NCBI GenBank assembly: GCA_964551445.1 | Contig: CAZKCG010000020.1 | Span: 11,526 to 75,525 of the forward strand | Length of the DNA: 64,000 bases | Source of the DNA: DAOPXV01 sp964551445 | Lineage (GTDB): Bacteria > Muiribacteriota > UBA9980 | Direction: 5' to 3' | Shown: positions 17,402 to 25,328 of the stretch, in pieces | Layout of the letters: the number at the start of each line of letters is the position of its first letter | How positions within the stretch are numbered: the first letter of the stretch is position 1 | Program-made: the position numbers and the translations under genes | The notes under the pieces: model-generated | The model's input: the letters and a program-made list of their open reading frames with translations, nothing else | What the model was told of the DNA's origin: nothing | Databases searched by the model: none

Positions 17402-17417
17402 AATGAATAAGTTTTAA

Positions 17418-17466
17418 CAAAAAAAGTTCCGGAGAAAATATTTTCTCCGGAACTTTTTTGTTTTTT
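17418..17466 (+). terminator. Rho-independent terminator after the NSS operon
   Basis: Perfect inverted repeat AAAAGTTCCGGAGAAAA / TTTTCTCCGGAACTTTT followed by a T-rich run. The flanking A-tract means it may work on both strands, also facing the convergent aldehyde oxidoreductase gene. Confidence 0.88.
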
Positions 17467-17633
17467 AAAATTATTTTTTGGTGCATTATACTAAGGGGAG
17501 CGCTTTAGAGTTTACGCTTTTCAGAGATAAACCAAGGCTTTTATTGAAGTGCGTATTGTAATTAATGTAAGCTATTTGATAAAATCGGCGGCGTAAGCAA
17601 GGGCACAGAAATCGTTTTAAGCGGATGCGATCT

Positions 17634-19484
17634 CTATTTATTTTTGAATTCTATTTCAAGTTCCTCGAGTTTCTTTTCGGACGGAACTCCGGTCTCGCTC
17701 CAACCGCGTATGCGGTAGTAATCGGAGAGAATAAGGCCCATATCCGGAAGGTTTTCGGCGGCCTTTCCGCTTCCGCGTTTTTTCGTGAAAAGCCTCGGCG
17801 GGAGAATATCGTCTTTTCTTGATATTCCGAGGCGGCAGTTTATAAGCCTTTTTTCGTTGAACATGCGCTCGCCCGCCTTAAGCATTAGGGCGGGCGAAAA
17901 ATTATCGCCCGTTATGAAGCTGGCCCAGCGCGCGATCTCTTTGATGGATACGCCGGCCCGGGGAAGGAACTTGCATATCCCGAGCGGGTTCATTATCGAT
18001 ATGAAATTCTGCATTGTTATAGCTATCGCGGCGGCGCTCTCCGAGTCGTTGGTCACCGTTTCCGGAAGGCCTATGCCTTCATAAAAACGGCCGTAGCCGA
18101 GCGTGTAGGAAAGAGCTTCAAGGTGGCAGGCTCCGCGGTTAGCCGTCGCGTAGTTAGCCGCCATGCTGTAGAAGGCGCGCGGGTCGTGCATCGGAAGCTC
18201 CATCCCTTTGACGTGTATAGCGTATTCGGAGGAATTTTTGCCGATCATTTTTGAAGCCTCGCGCACTCCCATGGCGAGTATCTTTCCGAGGCCCTCGCTT
18301 TTAGCCATCTGTTCGAGAAGGAGCATCACCATTTCACCCGAACCCCAGCCGGTTTTTACGCCGGGCAGGTCCTCGGACGTCAGAATGTTATTTTCGAAGC
18401 ATTCCATGGCGAAGGCGATGGCGGATGACGCTGATATCGCGTCAAGTCCCATCCTGTCGCAGTATTCGCAGGCCGCGCATACCAGGTACGGATCGTCGTT
18501 GGATATAAGCGAGGAAAATCCTGCGGCGCCTTCGTACTCGGGGCTGTGAGAGCGGAGGTTTCCGTATTCGGGGTGGATGATATTCATGAGCTTTCCGCAG
18601 CCTATGGGGCATGAATAGCAGGAGTAGTGCTTATCGAAGGTAAGTTTGATTATCTGCTGGCCGGAAACGGCGTCGACCGACGATTCGAATGAGCCTTCGC
18701 GCCAGTTTTTTACCGGAAGATTTCCGTGAGCCTCGGAATTTTTCATTCCGCCGGCGGTGCCGAATTCATGAAGAGATTTCGATTTTTCTTTGATGGCCGG
18801 CATTATTTCGCGAAGATCGGCCGCGAGCGCGTCGAGATTTTGTATATGCTGTTTTGAATTTCCGATCGCTACTATAGCTTTAAGATTCTTCGATCCGAAA
18901 ACCGCTCCCATTCCGCCGCGGCCCGCCGATCTGGCGTTTCTGCCCTCCGAAATAATGGAGGCTGTTTTCACCCTGTTTTCGCCGGGCGGGCCAATGCAGA
19001 TAACCCTGGCGTGGTTTCCGTGTTCGGCGCGTATGGTCTCGTCCGTTTCGAAAGTATCTTTTCCCCACAGGTGCGACGCGTCCTTGAAGTCGATGTTGTT
19101 TTCGTTCTGTATTATGAGGTAAATGGGATTTCTGGACCTGCCGAGAAGTATTATTCCGTCGTATCCGGTAGCCTTGAGTTCGTGCGGAAAAAATCCTCCG
19201 ACGGTGGATTCGTTCCATATTCCGGTAAGCGGGGATTTTCCGCACACCGACATCTTGCATGCGGTCGGAAATGGCGTTCCTGCAAGCATTCCTGTGAAGA
19301 TCAGAAGCGGCGCCTCGGCCGAAAGCGCGTCGTGTTTGACGTCGAAATATTTTAAAAAGTAGTACGCGGCGTATCCCGAGCCGAGAAAATGAGTCCCCGC
19401 GATCTTCGGGTCCACAAGCACTTCACGGTAGGACTGCATTCCGAGATCGATCTCGAGAAGCTTGCCGTTATATCCGAACGCCAT
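17634..19484 (-). CDS. aor: Aldehyde:ferredoxin oxidoreductase (tungsten/molybdenum type)
   Basis: Tungsto- or molybdopterin enzyme oxidising aldehydes (or reducing acids) with ferredoxin, 616 residues, typical of the AOR family. The N-terminal domain begins GYNGKLLEIDL, and TGMLAGTPFPTACKMSV and SPLTGIWNESTVGGFF are family-like pterin-binding segments. The [4Fe-4S] ligands are CYSCPIGC near 290 and a fourth cysteine in NPLGICKFLP near 500. It is immediately downstream of the large secreted-protein gene (stop and start directly adjacent) and divergent from moaA, which makes its pterin cofactor precursor. No dedicated ferredoxin gene is adjacent. The aldehyde substrate is unknown. Confidence 0.9.
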   Translation of the reverse strand: MAFGYNGKLLEIDLGMQSYREVLVDPKIAGTHFLGSGYAAYYFLKYFDVKHDALSAEAPLLIFTGMLAGTPFPTACKMSVCGKSPLTGIWNESTVGGFFPHELKATGYDGIILLGRSRNPIYLIIQNENNIDFKDASHLWGKDTFETDETIRAEHGNHARVICIGPPGENRVKTASIISEGRNARSAGRGGMGAVFGSKNLKAIVAIGNSKQHIQNLDALAADLREIMPAIKEKSKSLHEFGTAGGMKNSEAHGNLPVKNWREGSFESSVDAVSGQQIIKLTFDKHYSCYSCPIGCGKLMNIIHPEYGNLRSHSPEYEGAAGFSSLISNDDPYLVCAACEYCDRMGLDAISASSAIAFAMECFENNILTSEDLPGVKTGWGSGEMVMLLLEQMAKSEGLGKILAMGVREASKMIGKNSSEYAIHVKGMELPMHDPRAFYSMAANYATANRGACHLEALSYTLGYGRFYEGIGLPETVTNDSESAAAIAITMQNFISIMNPLGICKFLPRAGVSIKEIARWASFITGDNFSPALMLKAGERMFNEKRLINCRLGISRKDDILPPRLFTKKRGSGKAAENLPDMGLILSDYYRIRGWSETGVPSEKKLEELEIEFKNK

Positions 19485-21710
19485 TTATTTATTGCCTCCG
19501 GCTTTCGGCGCTTCGAGCGTATGGGTCGTTGAAGTTCCGCCGAGGTTCTGTGACTTGACGGATCTGCCTTCGATCTTGAATTCGAGGATGATCTGGCGTA
19601 TGTTCCCATGCCGCTGGGCCGGAGCGCCGCTTACGCCGCAGAAAGCCTTGTTGATGAACGGCGAAAAGTCCTCGACGAAAAAACTGACCGTATAAGTTTT
19701 TCCTGCCTCGGGCCTTCTGAATATGTAGTCCGGATATACGAAGATCTTTTTCGCGGCGTCCTCGAATTTCAAATTGTCGGGGGCGCTTTCATCGCCTATG
19801 TTCCAGCTTTCATATCTCATGATGCTTTCATCGTCCTTATCGTTCACGCCGTCCATGGGGGTCGAAATCCCGTATTGGCCGACCTTTCTGGCTTCCACCG
19901 GCTTCATGATGACGTTCTTGTTGATATTATCGTATGCGACCATGTCAAATATCAGACGCACGTCCTCGCTTATGGTCAACGCCTTGAGGTATTCGTCGTG
20001 TCTTTTGGGGTCGTTCAGCTTAAGCCATTTCATTATGTCGGTGTCGTCCTTGTAGCTGAAGTGCCAGACGTCGGAATCTACTTCGGGGTGTATGTCGTTG
20101 TATGAAAAATAAGGTTTTTTAGTGGTATCGGCGTTCTCTTCCTTTAAGACGTCGGAATTAGGGATAGTGAAAACGGTCGTTTTGTTCGTTTCCGTATTGG
20201 TAACTGAAAGAACGGGCGTAGGAAGTATGTCGTCGTAGGGAATTATGTCGATTATGTCGGTAAAGACCGAGCATTTATTGAGTTTGTCGGCGCCGTATTT
20301 ATCCTGGAACGCCTTGAGCATTATCGGTTCGTTCGTGTTAAGTTTCGCGATCCTGATATTTCCTGAACAATCTGAAACCGCCGCCGCTATTCTGAGCCGG
20401 CGCTCGTCTACGATCCCGTATGATTCAGAGTTGGCTATATGGTCGTTGTAACTTTGTTCGTCGCTGAAAGCCATATTGGAAAGTGAGGCGAAATGGGGGT
20501 TTATGATGGTGGCGTCCTCATTATTTTCCATCTTTTCGATGACCTCTTCGAGAGCCTTTATGGGGCCTGAAATGACGAAAACCGTGCATGCCTTGTCTTT
20601 GTTGACAACGATCCCGTTCTCTATTTTAATATCTGAGATCTGGTCGGGTTCGTCGGCGGCCGCCTTGTGGGACTCGGCGTTCTTAACGGTGCATGTCCAG
20701 CCTTTATCGATAAGTTTATCCAGCCAGATAGGTCCGATCCAGCGGAAATTTCCGTCCGGGGTCGATTTGGGTGAAAAGTTGGGTTTGACGGTTTCTCCTA
20801 TAGTTTTATCGAGCTTGGAGAGCCCGGTCGCGGCAGGGTCGGATTCCTGATAATAGGTATGATAAGCTTCGACGAAAAGAGCCATGTCGGGTTTCGTGGT
20901 CCCGAATTTATAGCCGTTTTTTTGAGTTCCGTTGAAATAGCTGTTGTCTTTTATGTAAAATTCGAGATTGGCCGGATTTTTAGACGGAGCGTTCCTGGGA
21001 TGCTTGAACTTCCAGGCTTCGGCTTTCTCGTTGAATTCGGAGATCTTATGGCCGGTCGTTGCGAAAAGCGCGGGGACGTTGAAATAGATCGCGTCCGGGG
21101 GAGTTTCGTCGAAGACCAGTATCTGATTTACCTCAAGCGCGTAACACCAGTGGTTGGTGGTGTTTCCGGCGAGGTCGGCGAGCTTGTATTCGATGATGGC
21201 GAATATCGTGAATTTTATTGAAGTGGGGTCCGTCGGAAATGAAAATGTCATGTCCTGTTTATATGTGTCGGGCACGGCAACGCCGTCTGAAACGACCTTG
21301 GATTCGTCCCAGTGAAAAAGCGCGGCCGAATAAGCAGTGCATTTTATGTCCTTGTAATCGGCTGAATTAAGGCCGTCAATGCCGCTTCTTTTTTTGAAGC
21401 TGTCGGCTCCGCCGGAGTAACTGAACTCGAAAGAAAGGTTCGTGCCGGCCGGTATCTTTATGTCGGCCGTGGGAAGGCTGCCGTTGACCTTTACGTTCAG
21501 AGGGGTCTGGCTGACGGGTTTTCCGTTCGCGCTCAGAGGCATATAGTCGTTAACGGTGAATCTGGCGTCAAGATTTGGAATTACGGCTTTCAGGTCGCCG
21601 ACTTCCTGCGCGGCGTTGGCGTAGTTTGACGTCTGGGCATAAGAACCGGCCGGAAGCGCAAGGGAGAGGACAAGGGCGATTAAAAATAAGAACACCGTTT
21701 TTTTAGCCAT
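19485..21710 (-). CDS. Large secreted protein of unknown function
   Basis: A 741-residue exported protein. The start is the ATG encoding MAKKTVFLFLIALVL, because AGAGGTGG lies 5 nt upstream; a GTG three codons earlier falls inside that ribosome binding site. A classical signal peptide is predicted to be cleaved near SYA-QT (about residue 24-26). The remainder is rich in Asp, Lys, Tyr and Thr and looks beta-rich with several probable Ig-like stretches (for example IKIPAGTNLSFEFSYSGG). I do not recognise a catalytic domain. It is co-transcribed with the aldehyde oxidoreductase, an unusual pairing of a secreted protein with a cytoplasmic tungsto-enzyme. The function is unknown. Confidence 0.8.
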   Translation of the reverse strand: MAKKTVFLFLIALVLSLALPAGSYAQTSNYANAAQEVGDLKAVIPNLDARFTVNDYMPLSANGKPVSQTPLNVKVNGSLPTADIKIPAGTNLSFEFSYSGGADSFKKRSGIDGLNSADYKDIKCTAYSAALFHWDESKVVSDGVAVPDTYKQDMTFSFPTDPTSIKFTIFAIIEYKLADLAGNTTNHWCYALEVNQILVFDETPPDAIYFNVPALFATTGHKISEFNEKAEAWKFKHPRNAPSKNPANLEFYIKDNSYFNGTQKNGYKFGTTKPDMALFVEAYHTYYQESDPAATGLSKLDKTIGETVKPNFSPKSTPDGNFRWIGPIWLDKLIDKGWTCTVKNAESHKAAADEPDQISDIKIENGIVVNKDKACTVFVISGPIKALEEVIEKMENNEDATIINPHFASLSNMAFSDEQSYNDHIANSESYGIVDERRLRIAAAVSDCSGNIRIAKLNTNEPIMLKAFQDKYGADKLNKCSVFTDIIDIIPYDDILPTPVLSVTNTETNKTTVFTIPNSDVLKEENADTTKKPYFSYNDIHPEVDSDVWHFSYKDDTDIMKWLKLNDPKRHDEYLKALTISEDVRLIFDMVAYDNINKNVIMKPVEARKVGQYGISTPMDGVNDKDDESIMRYESWNIGDESAPDNLKFEDAAKKIFVYPDYIFRRPEAGKTYTVSFFVEDFSPFINKAFCGVSGAPAQRHGNIRQIILEFKIEGRSVKSQNLGGTSTTHTLEAPKAGGNK

Positions 21711-21762
21711 GTTTACCACCTCTTAAATTTATTTTATGATCATCGCAATTCGAAAAAATGAA

Positions 21763-21802
21763 TGCGCGCTTTCAGTGGTTTTACCGCAGGGGGGCGCGCG
21801 CA
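21763..21802 (-). repeat. GC-rich inverted repeat in the 5' leader of the secreted protein-AOR operon
   Basis: TGCGCGC (21763-21769) pairs with GCGCGCA (21796-21802) enclosing 26 nt with a smaller internal hairpin (GTGGT/ACCGC). It lies in the predicted leader of the minus-strand transcript, about 50 nt before the start codon. No U-run follows, so it does not look like a terminator. Confidence 0.5.
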
Positions 21803-21860
21803 AGGAGAATATCGTAATACAACGCGGTGATTTTCCGCATTTATAGTTTATATTAATAAA

Positions 21861-21889
21861 ATATTATCAGAAAAACATTTCAAATGCAA
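21861..21889 (-). promoter_or_regulatory. Promoter for the secreted protein-AOR operon
   Basis: On the minus strand TTGCAT (21889-21884) and TAATAT (21866-21861) are 17 bp apart. Transcription near 21854 gives a leader of about 145 nt containing a GC-rich inverted repeat (21763-21802). Confidence 0.6.
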
Positions 21890-21907
21890 TAAAAAACTTA
21901 AGTAAAC

Positions 21908-21936
21908 TTGACTTATTACTGAAATTATGATATAAA
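21908..21936 (+). promoter_or_regulatory. Promoter placed directly on the moaA start codon (leaderless)
   Basis: TTGACT (21908-21913) and TATAAA (21931-21936) with 17 bp spacing. The -10 element ends 7 nt before the moaA ATG (21944), so transcription should begin at or next to the A of the start codon. Confidence 0.75.
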
Positions 21937-21943
21937 ATTACAA

Positions 21944-22906
21944 ATGCAAAATACGCTCAAATACCTTCGCGTTTCGGTGACCGACAGATGTAATCTGCGT
22001 TGCCGATATTGTGAAACAGGCATTCTTCATAAACTTCCTCCGGGATGCATTCTTGCGTTTGAAGAAATATGCCGTTTTATAAGCATCGCCGCAGGACTCG
22101 GAGTTGAAACGGTAAGGCTGACGGGTGGAGAGCCGCTCGTGCGTTCCAACGTGATCGATCTTTTCAGGATGATAAAGAAAATTCCGGGAATAAAAGATCT
22201 GACATTTACTACCAACGGCCTTTTGCTGAAAAATTTCTCCCGTGATCTGTTCGAAGCCGGAGTAAGGCGTTTTAACGTTTCGATCGACACTCTCAATGCC
22301 AAAAAATTCGCCGATCTGACGGGCAGTGATTCGCTTGGAATGGTTATTGATGGAGTTAAAGAAGCCCGTGATATGGGTTTCGATCCGATCAAGATAAACG
22401 CGGTGATACTCAAGGGCATAAATGACTCCGAGTTTTGCGATTTTGTAGAATTCGCAATTAGCAACGGGTTTATTATAAGATTTATAGAACTGATGAATAT
22501 TTCCGATTCGCCAGGGTTTGTAAAAGAACATTTTATGGGCGCGGAAGAAGTTAAAAAAATAATTTCATCCAGATACGAGCTTTTGCCCTGTGAAAGCTCT
22601 AAAACCGGTATCGGGCCGGCATCATATTACAGCGTCAACGGCGGCGCGGCTGTGATCGGTTTTATAACGCCGGTTTCCAGCCATTTCTGCGATGACTGCA
22701 ACCGTTTGCGCCTGACCTCCGACGGCGGTCTCAAGTCCTGCCTTTTAAGGCCCGGCGAAGTTAATATAACGGAGCTAATCAGAACTGAAAAAAATGACGA
22801 TAAGTTGATAGAACTCGTTAAGAAGGTTCTGGCCGGAAAAGAAAGGGCATGCGGAAAGTTCATCGAAAATGGCAATTTTCGAGGTATGACGGAGATCGGC
22901 GGCTGA
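21944..22906 (+). CDS. moaA: GTP 3',8-cyclase MoaA (molybdenum cofactor biosynthesis)
   Basis: Radical-SAM enzyme that converts GTP to the cyclic pterin precursor of molybdopterin or tungstopterin. N-terminal cluster motif C16-x3-C20-x2-C23 in DRCNLRCRYC, TGGEPL near residue 61, and C-terminal cluster cysteines in FCDDCNRLRL and KSCLLRPG. The terminal GG of MTEIGG is conserved. Length 320 is normal. The start is fixed because the conserved YLRVSVTD begins at residue 7 and no upstream in-frame start or ribosome binding site is visible; the promoter abuts the ATG. It is divergent from the aldehyde:ferredoxin oxidoreductase operon, a likely user of the cofactor. Confidence 0.93.
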   Translation: MQNTLKYLRVSVTDRCNLRCRYCETGILHKLPPGCILAFEEICRFISIAAGLGVETVRLTGGEPLVRSNVIDLFRMIKKIPGIKDLTFTTNGLLLKNFSRDLFEAGVRRFNVSIDTLNAKKFADLTGSDSLGMVIDGVKEARDMGFDPIKINAVILKGINDSEFCDFVEFAISNGFIIRFIELMNISDSPGFVKEHFMGAEEVKKIISSRYELLPCESSKTGIGPASYYSVNGGAAVIGFITPVSSHFCDDCNRLRLTSDGGLKSCLLRPGEVNITELIRTEKNDDKLIELVKKVLAGKERACGKFIENGNFRGMTEIGG

Positions 22907-22993
22907 TGCGCGGATCCCTTAAAATTATTTCGCGGCGGATCGAATTTGTTTTTAATATATATTTTGCAGCAGTTTAAAGGAGTTTATCGTAAA

Positions 22994-23920
22994 ATGAAAA
23001 TATTGGTCACCGGCGGCGCCGGTTTTATAGGTTCTCATGTCGTCGACAGGTTCATAGCGCTCGGGCATGAGGTTCACATATTTGACAACCTTTCCACCGG
23101 CAAGGAAGAAAACATCAATAAAGCCGCGAAATTTCATAATGTCGACATTACGGGCGACGAGGCCCGTGAAATAATACTCAAAGAAAAATTTGACGTTATC
23201 GATCATCACGCGGCCCAGATCTCGGTCGTCAATTCGGTCGCCAATCCCCTCAACGACGCTAAAGCGAATATTTTAGGCACTCTCAATATCATACAGGCCG
23301 CCTGCGCCGCCAAAGTCAAAAAAATGATATTCATATCGTCGGGCGGCGCCGTATATGGTGAAAAACAGAATTTTCCAATTGGCGAGAACGAGCTTCCCAT
23401 GCCTCAATCGCCTTACGCTATATCGAAACTTGCCGGCGAGCACTATCTTCGCGTTCTCTGCCAGAGCGCAGGGGTCGAATACGTAACTCTCAGATATTCC
23501 AACGTTTTCGGGCCGCGCCAGGATCCGCACGGCGAGGCGGGCGTCGTAGCGATATTTTCGAAATTAATGATTTCCGGAAAAATACCGAATATTTATGGTG
23601 ATGGTTCAGCGGTAAGAGACTATATTTACGTTAAGGACGTGGCCGAGGTCAACGCCATAGCCCTTGAAAAGGTCAAAAATCTCGAGGTCAACGTATCGAC
23701 GGCCGTGGGCACTTCCGTCAACAGGCTTTTCGCGATGATGGCCGAGATCATAGGCTTCGATAAAAAGCCTCAGTATCTGCCTAAAAGATCCGGCGAACTC
23801 GACACGTCCGTAATCGATAACCGGAAATGCATAGAACTTCTTGATTTTAATCCGGCCTATCACATCATGGAAGGCCTGCGCGAAACCATACATTACTTCA
23901 GGATGGAGCTTAGCAAGTGA
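22994..23920 (+). CDS. NAD-dependent nucleotide-sugar epimerase/dehydratase
   Basis: Extended short-chain dehydrogenase of the UDP-glucose 4-epimerase type, 308 residues from the ATG giving MKILVTGGAGFIGSHVVDRF. The Rossmann motif GGAGFIG is at 7-13, the catalytic Y-x3-K is in SPYAISKLAGEHY, and FGPRQDPHGEAGVVAIF is a UDP-sugar epimerase segment. An upstream in-frame start at 22946 would add a non-conserved N-terminus; AAAGGAG lies 11 nt before the chosen ATG. It probably makes a sugar nucleotide for envelope polysaccharide. Its GTGA end overlaps the start of a small lipoprotein gene. Confidence 0.87.
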   Translation: MKILVTGGAGFIGSHVVDRFIALGHEVHIFDNLSTGKEENINKAAKFHNVDITGDEAREIILKEKFDVIDHHAAQISVVNSVANPLNDAKANILGTLNIIQAACAAKVKKMIFISSGGAVYGEKQNFPIGENELPMPQSPYAISKLAGEHYLRVLCQSAGVEYVTLRYSNVFGPRQDPHGEAGVVAIFSKLMISGKIPNIYGDGSAVRDYIYVKDVAEVNAIALEKVKNLEVNVSTAVGTSVNRLFAMMAEIIGFDKKPQYLPKRSGELDTSVIDNRKCIELLDFNPAYHIMEGLRETIHYFRMELSK

Positions 23921-24081
23921 AGCTTTTCAACGACATATACGTGCTCAGAATAGTTATCGTTTTCAATCTGGTGTCTCTGCTCGCGGCTTTCTGTATGGGA
24001 TGCAGCGCGTCGCAGGTGGCGCCTGACGGGCGCGGCGGAGCGGCCGCAAGTGAAACCGTATCTCACTCTGAAATAAAATAA
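23917..24081 (+). CDS. Small putative lipoprotein, 54 residues
   Basis: A 54-residue product with GTG start overlapping the epimerase stop (GTGA). The N-terminus KLFNDIYVLRIVIVFNLVSL is a hydrophobic signal segment followed by LAAFCMGC, a possible lipobox with Cys at about 29, then a short Gly/Ala/Ser-rich polar tail. No family recognised. The overlap and membrane-export pattern support a real gene; the lipobox is not ideal because residue -3 is Cys. Confidence 0.55.
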   Translation: MKLFNDIYVLRIVIVFNLVSLLAAFCMGCSASQVAPDGRGGAAASETVSHSEIK

Positions 24082-24116
24082 AAATTCTTTGAAATTTTAA
24101 AAGAAGGTGATTTAAA

Positions 24117-24770
24117 ATGCCTGATCCGAATAACGATCCCAATAAAAAAGAAGATGTGCTGGACGGTTTTGAGGACGCCGGCGCGCTGATGCGGAAAAAT
24201 CTCATGAATATCGATAACTTCGATTATTCCGCGACAAATGTTTCATTCACCCAGGAAGGCGACGGAAGTTATCGCGTGGAATGGATCGTAGATGACGCTC
24301 CGATGATAGATCTGACTAAAAGAACGCTTCCTTTTATCGGCGGCGCGCTTCTGATAATATCGGGTTTTTTCAGCGCATACCTTTTCTCAGGCCCGGGCCC
24401 TGTTCTGCTTGCTTTAGCGCTTATCGGCTGGGGCTGCTACTGTATTTTCGCGGCCTTTAAAAACAGGCAGGAAAAATATACGCTCCTCATAGGCCTCGAT
24501 AATTTCACGATCATTCATGACAGGGTTTTTCACAGCGAAAAATTATTGAATTATAACGACATGAAATCCATAGATCTTCTCACGACTGGAACTGAGGATC
24601 AATGGGGACAGACCATGTCCATAACTGAAAAAATGGAGCGCCATCAGATCAGCGGAAAGAAAGAATCCGTTGAACTTTTATGTAAAACCGTTGATGTTTT
24701 ATTCAGGCGCATAAAAGCGAAGCGCAAACAGCTCGGCAAAAACGAAGAAATGACCGTCGTGGGACAATAA
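24117..24770 (+). CDS. Membrane protein of unknown function
   Basis: A 217-residue protein with a polar N-terminus (about 70 residues), two close membrane spans (about 72-93 LPFIGGALLIISGFFSAYLF and 96-115) and a cytoplasmic C-terminal domain of about 95 residues that looks PH-like (DNFTIIHDRVFHSEKLLNYN). AAGAAGGTG precedes the ATG. It lies between a small lipoprotein and an FmdB-type gene. No function is assigned. Confidence 0.7.
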   Translation: MPDPNNDPNKKEDVLDGFEDAGALMRKNLMNIDNFDYSATNVSFTQEGDGSYRVEWIVDDAPMIDLTKRTLPFIGGALLIISGFFSAYLFSGPGPVLLALALIGWGCYCIFAAFKNRQEKYTLLIGLDNFTIIHDRVFHSEKLLNYNDMKSIDLLTTGTEDQWGQTMSITEKMERHQISGKKESVELLCKTVDVLFRRIKAKRKQLGKNEEMTVVGQ

Positions 24771-24804
24771 GTTCTACGGCAACCGGAAGGAGCAGATACT
24801 AAAA

Positions 24805-25044
24805 ATGCCTTTATATGTGTACAAATGCGAAAAATGCAGCGCTTCGATCGAGGTTTATATGCACTCGTCGAAGGAACCGCACCCGAAATGCGAAAAGTGC
24901 GAGACCGAAATGCGCCGGGTGCTGCATGCCAACCCGGTTATTTATAAGACGGGCGGGTTTTATACGACCGAATACGGAAAGGGAAAAGATCATCTGGCCA
25001 GGGACCGCAGCGGTTCGGGCCCGGATTCGACGAAGAAAAGTTAA
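24805..25044 (+). CDS. FmdB-family zinc-ribbon protein
   Basis: A 79-residue protein beginning MPLYVYKCEKC with a second pair CEKC at about 31-34, the four-cysteine zinc ribbon of the FmdB/putative regulatory family. Named after a gene next to formylmethanofuran dehydrogenase, but its function is not established. AAGGAG precedes the start. Confidence 0.85.
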   Translation: MPLYVYKCEKCSASIEVYMHSSKEPHPKCEKCETEMRRVLHANPVIYKTGGFYTTEYGKGKDHLARDRSGSGPDSTKKS

Positions 25045-25086
25045 TTTTTAAAGAATAAGCTTTTGAAAGGCGGTTGCTTATATCCT

Positions 25087-25209
25087 ATGATAAGATACAT
25101 TGGCATTGCCGCGGGCCTTACATTCGCTTTTTATTACTGGGCGAAAAGATATTGGCGCAAATTTCTGAAAAAAGCTTCAGAAATGAAAGATGATGATATA
25201 TCCGAATAA
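25087..25209 (+). CDS. Small single-span membrane protein, 40 residues
   Basis: A 40-residue product starting MIRYIGIAAGLTFAFYYWAK, with one hydrophobic span followed by a basic stretch (RYWRKFLKKASE) and an acidic end (KDDDISE). AAAGGCGG lies about 14 nt upstream, rather far. A degenerate hairpin with a T-rich run follows at about 25215-25247. Short, but with coherent amphipathic and membrane character; no family recognised. Confidence 0.45.
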   Translation: MIRYIGIAAGLTFAFYYWAKRYWRKFLKKASEMKDDDISE

Positions 25210-25328
25210 AATTCAGCGACGGTGAATTTATTTCAACGCCGCTCTTTTATTTTTTTGGAATATTTGCTATACTCTTTTTTGGAGAAGGCTTTTTTGTATA
25301 AACGATCTTTTTTTAAAATGGTGAGGTT

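Noticed and set aside
17467..17633. Gap between the NSS terminator and the aldehyde oxidoreductase gene examined for RNA genes or repeats.
   Set aside because: No convincing hairpin, repeat, tRNA fold or promoter was seen.
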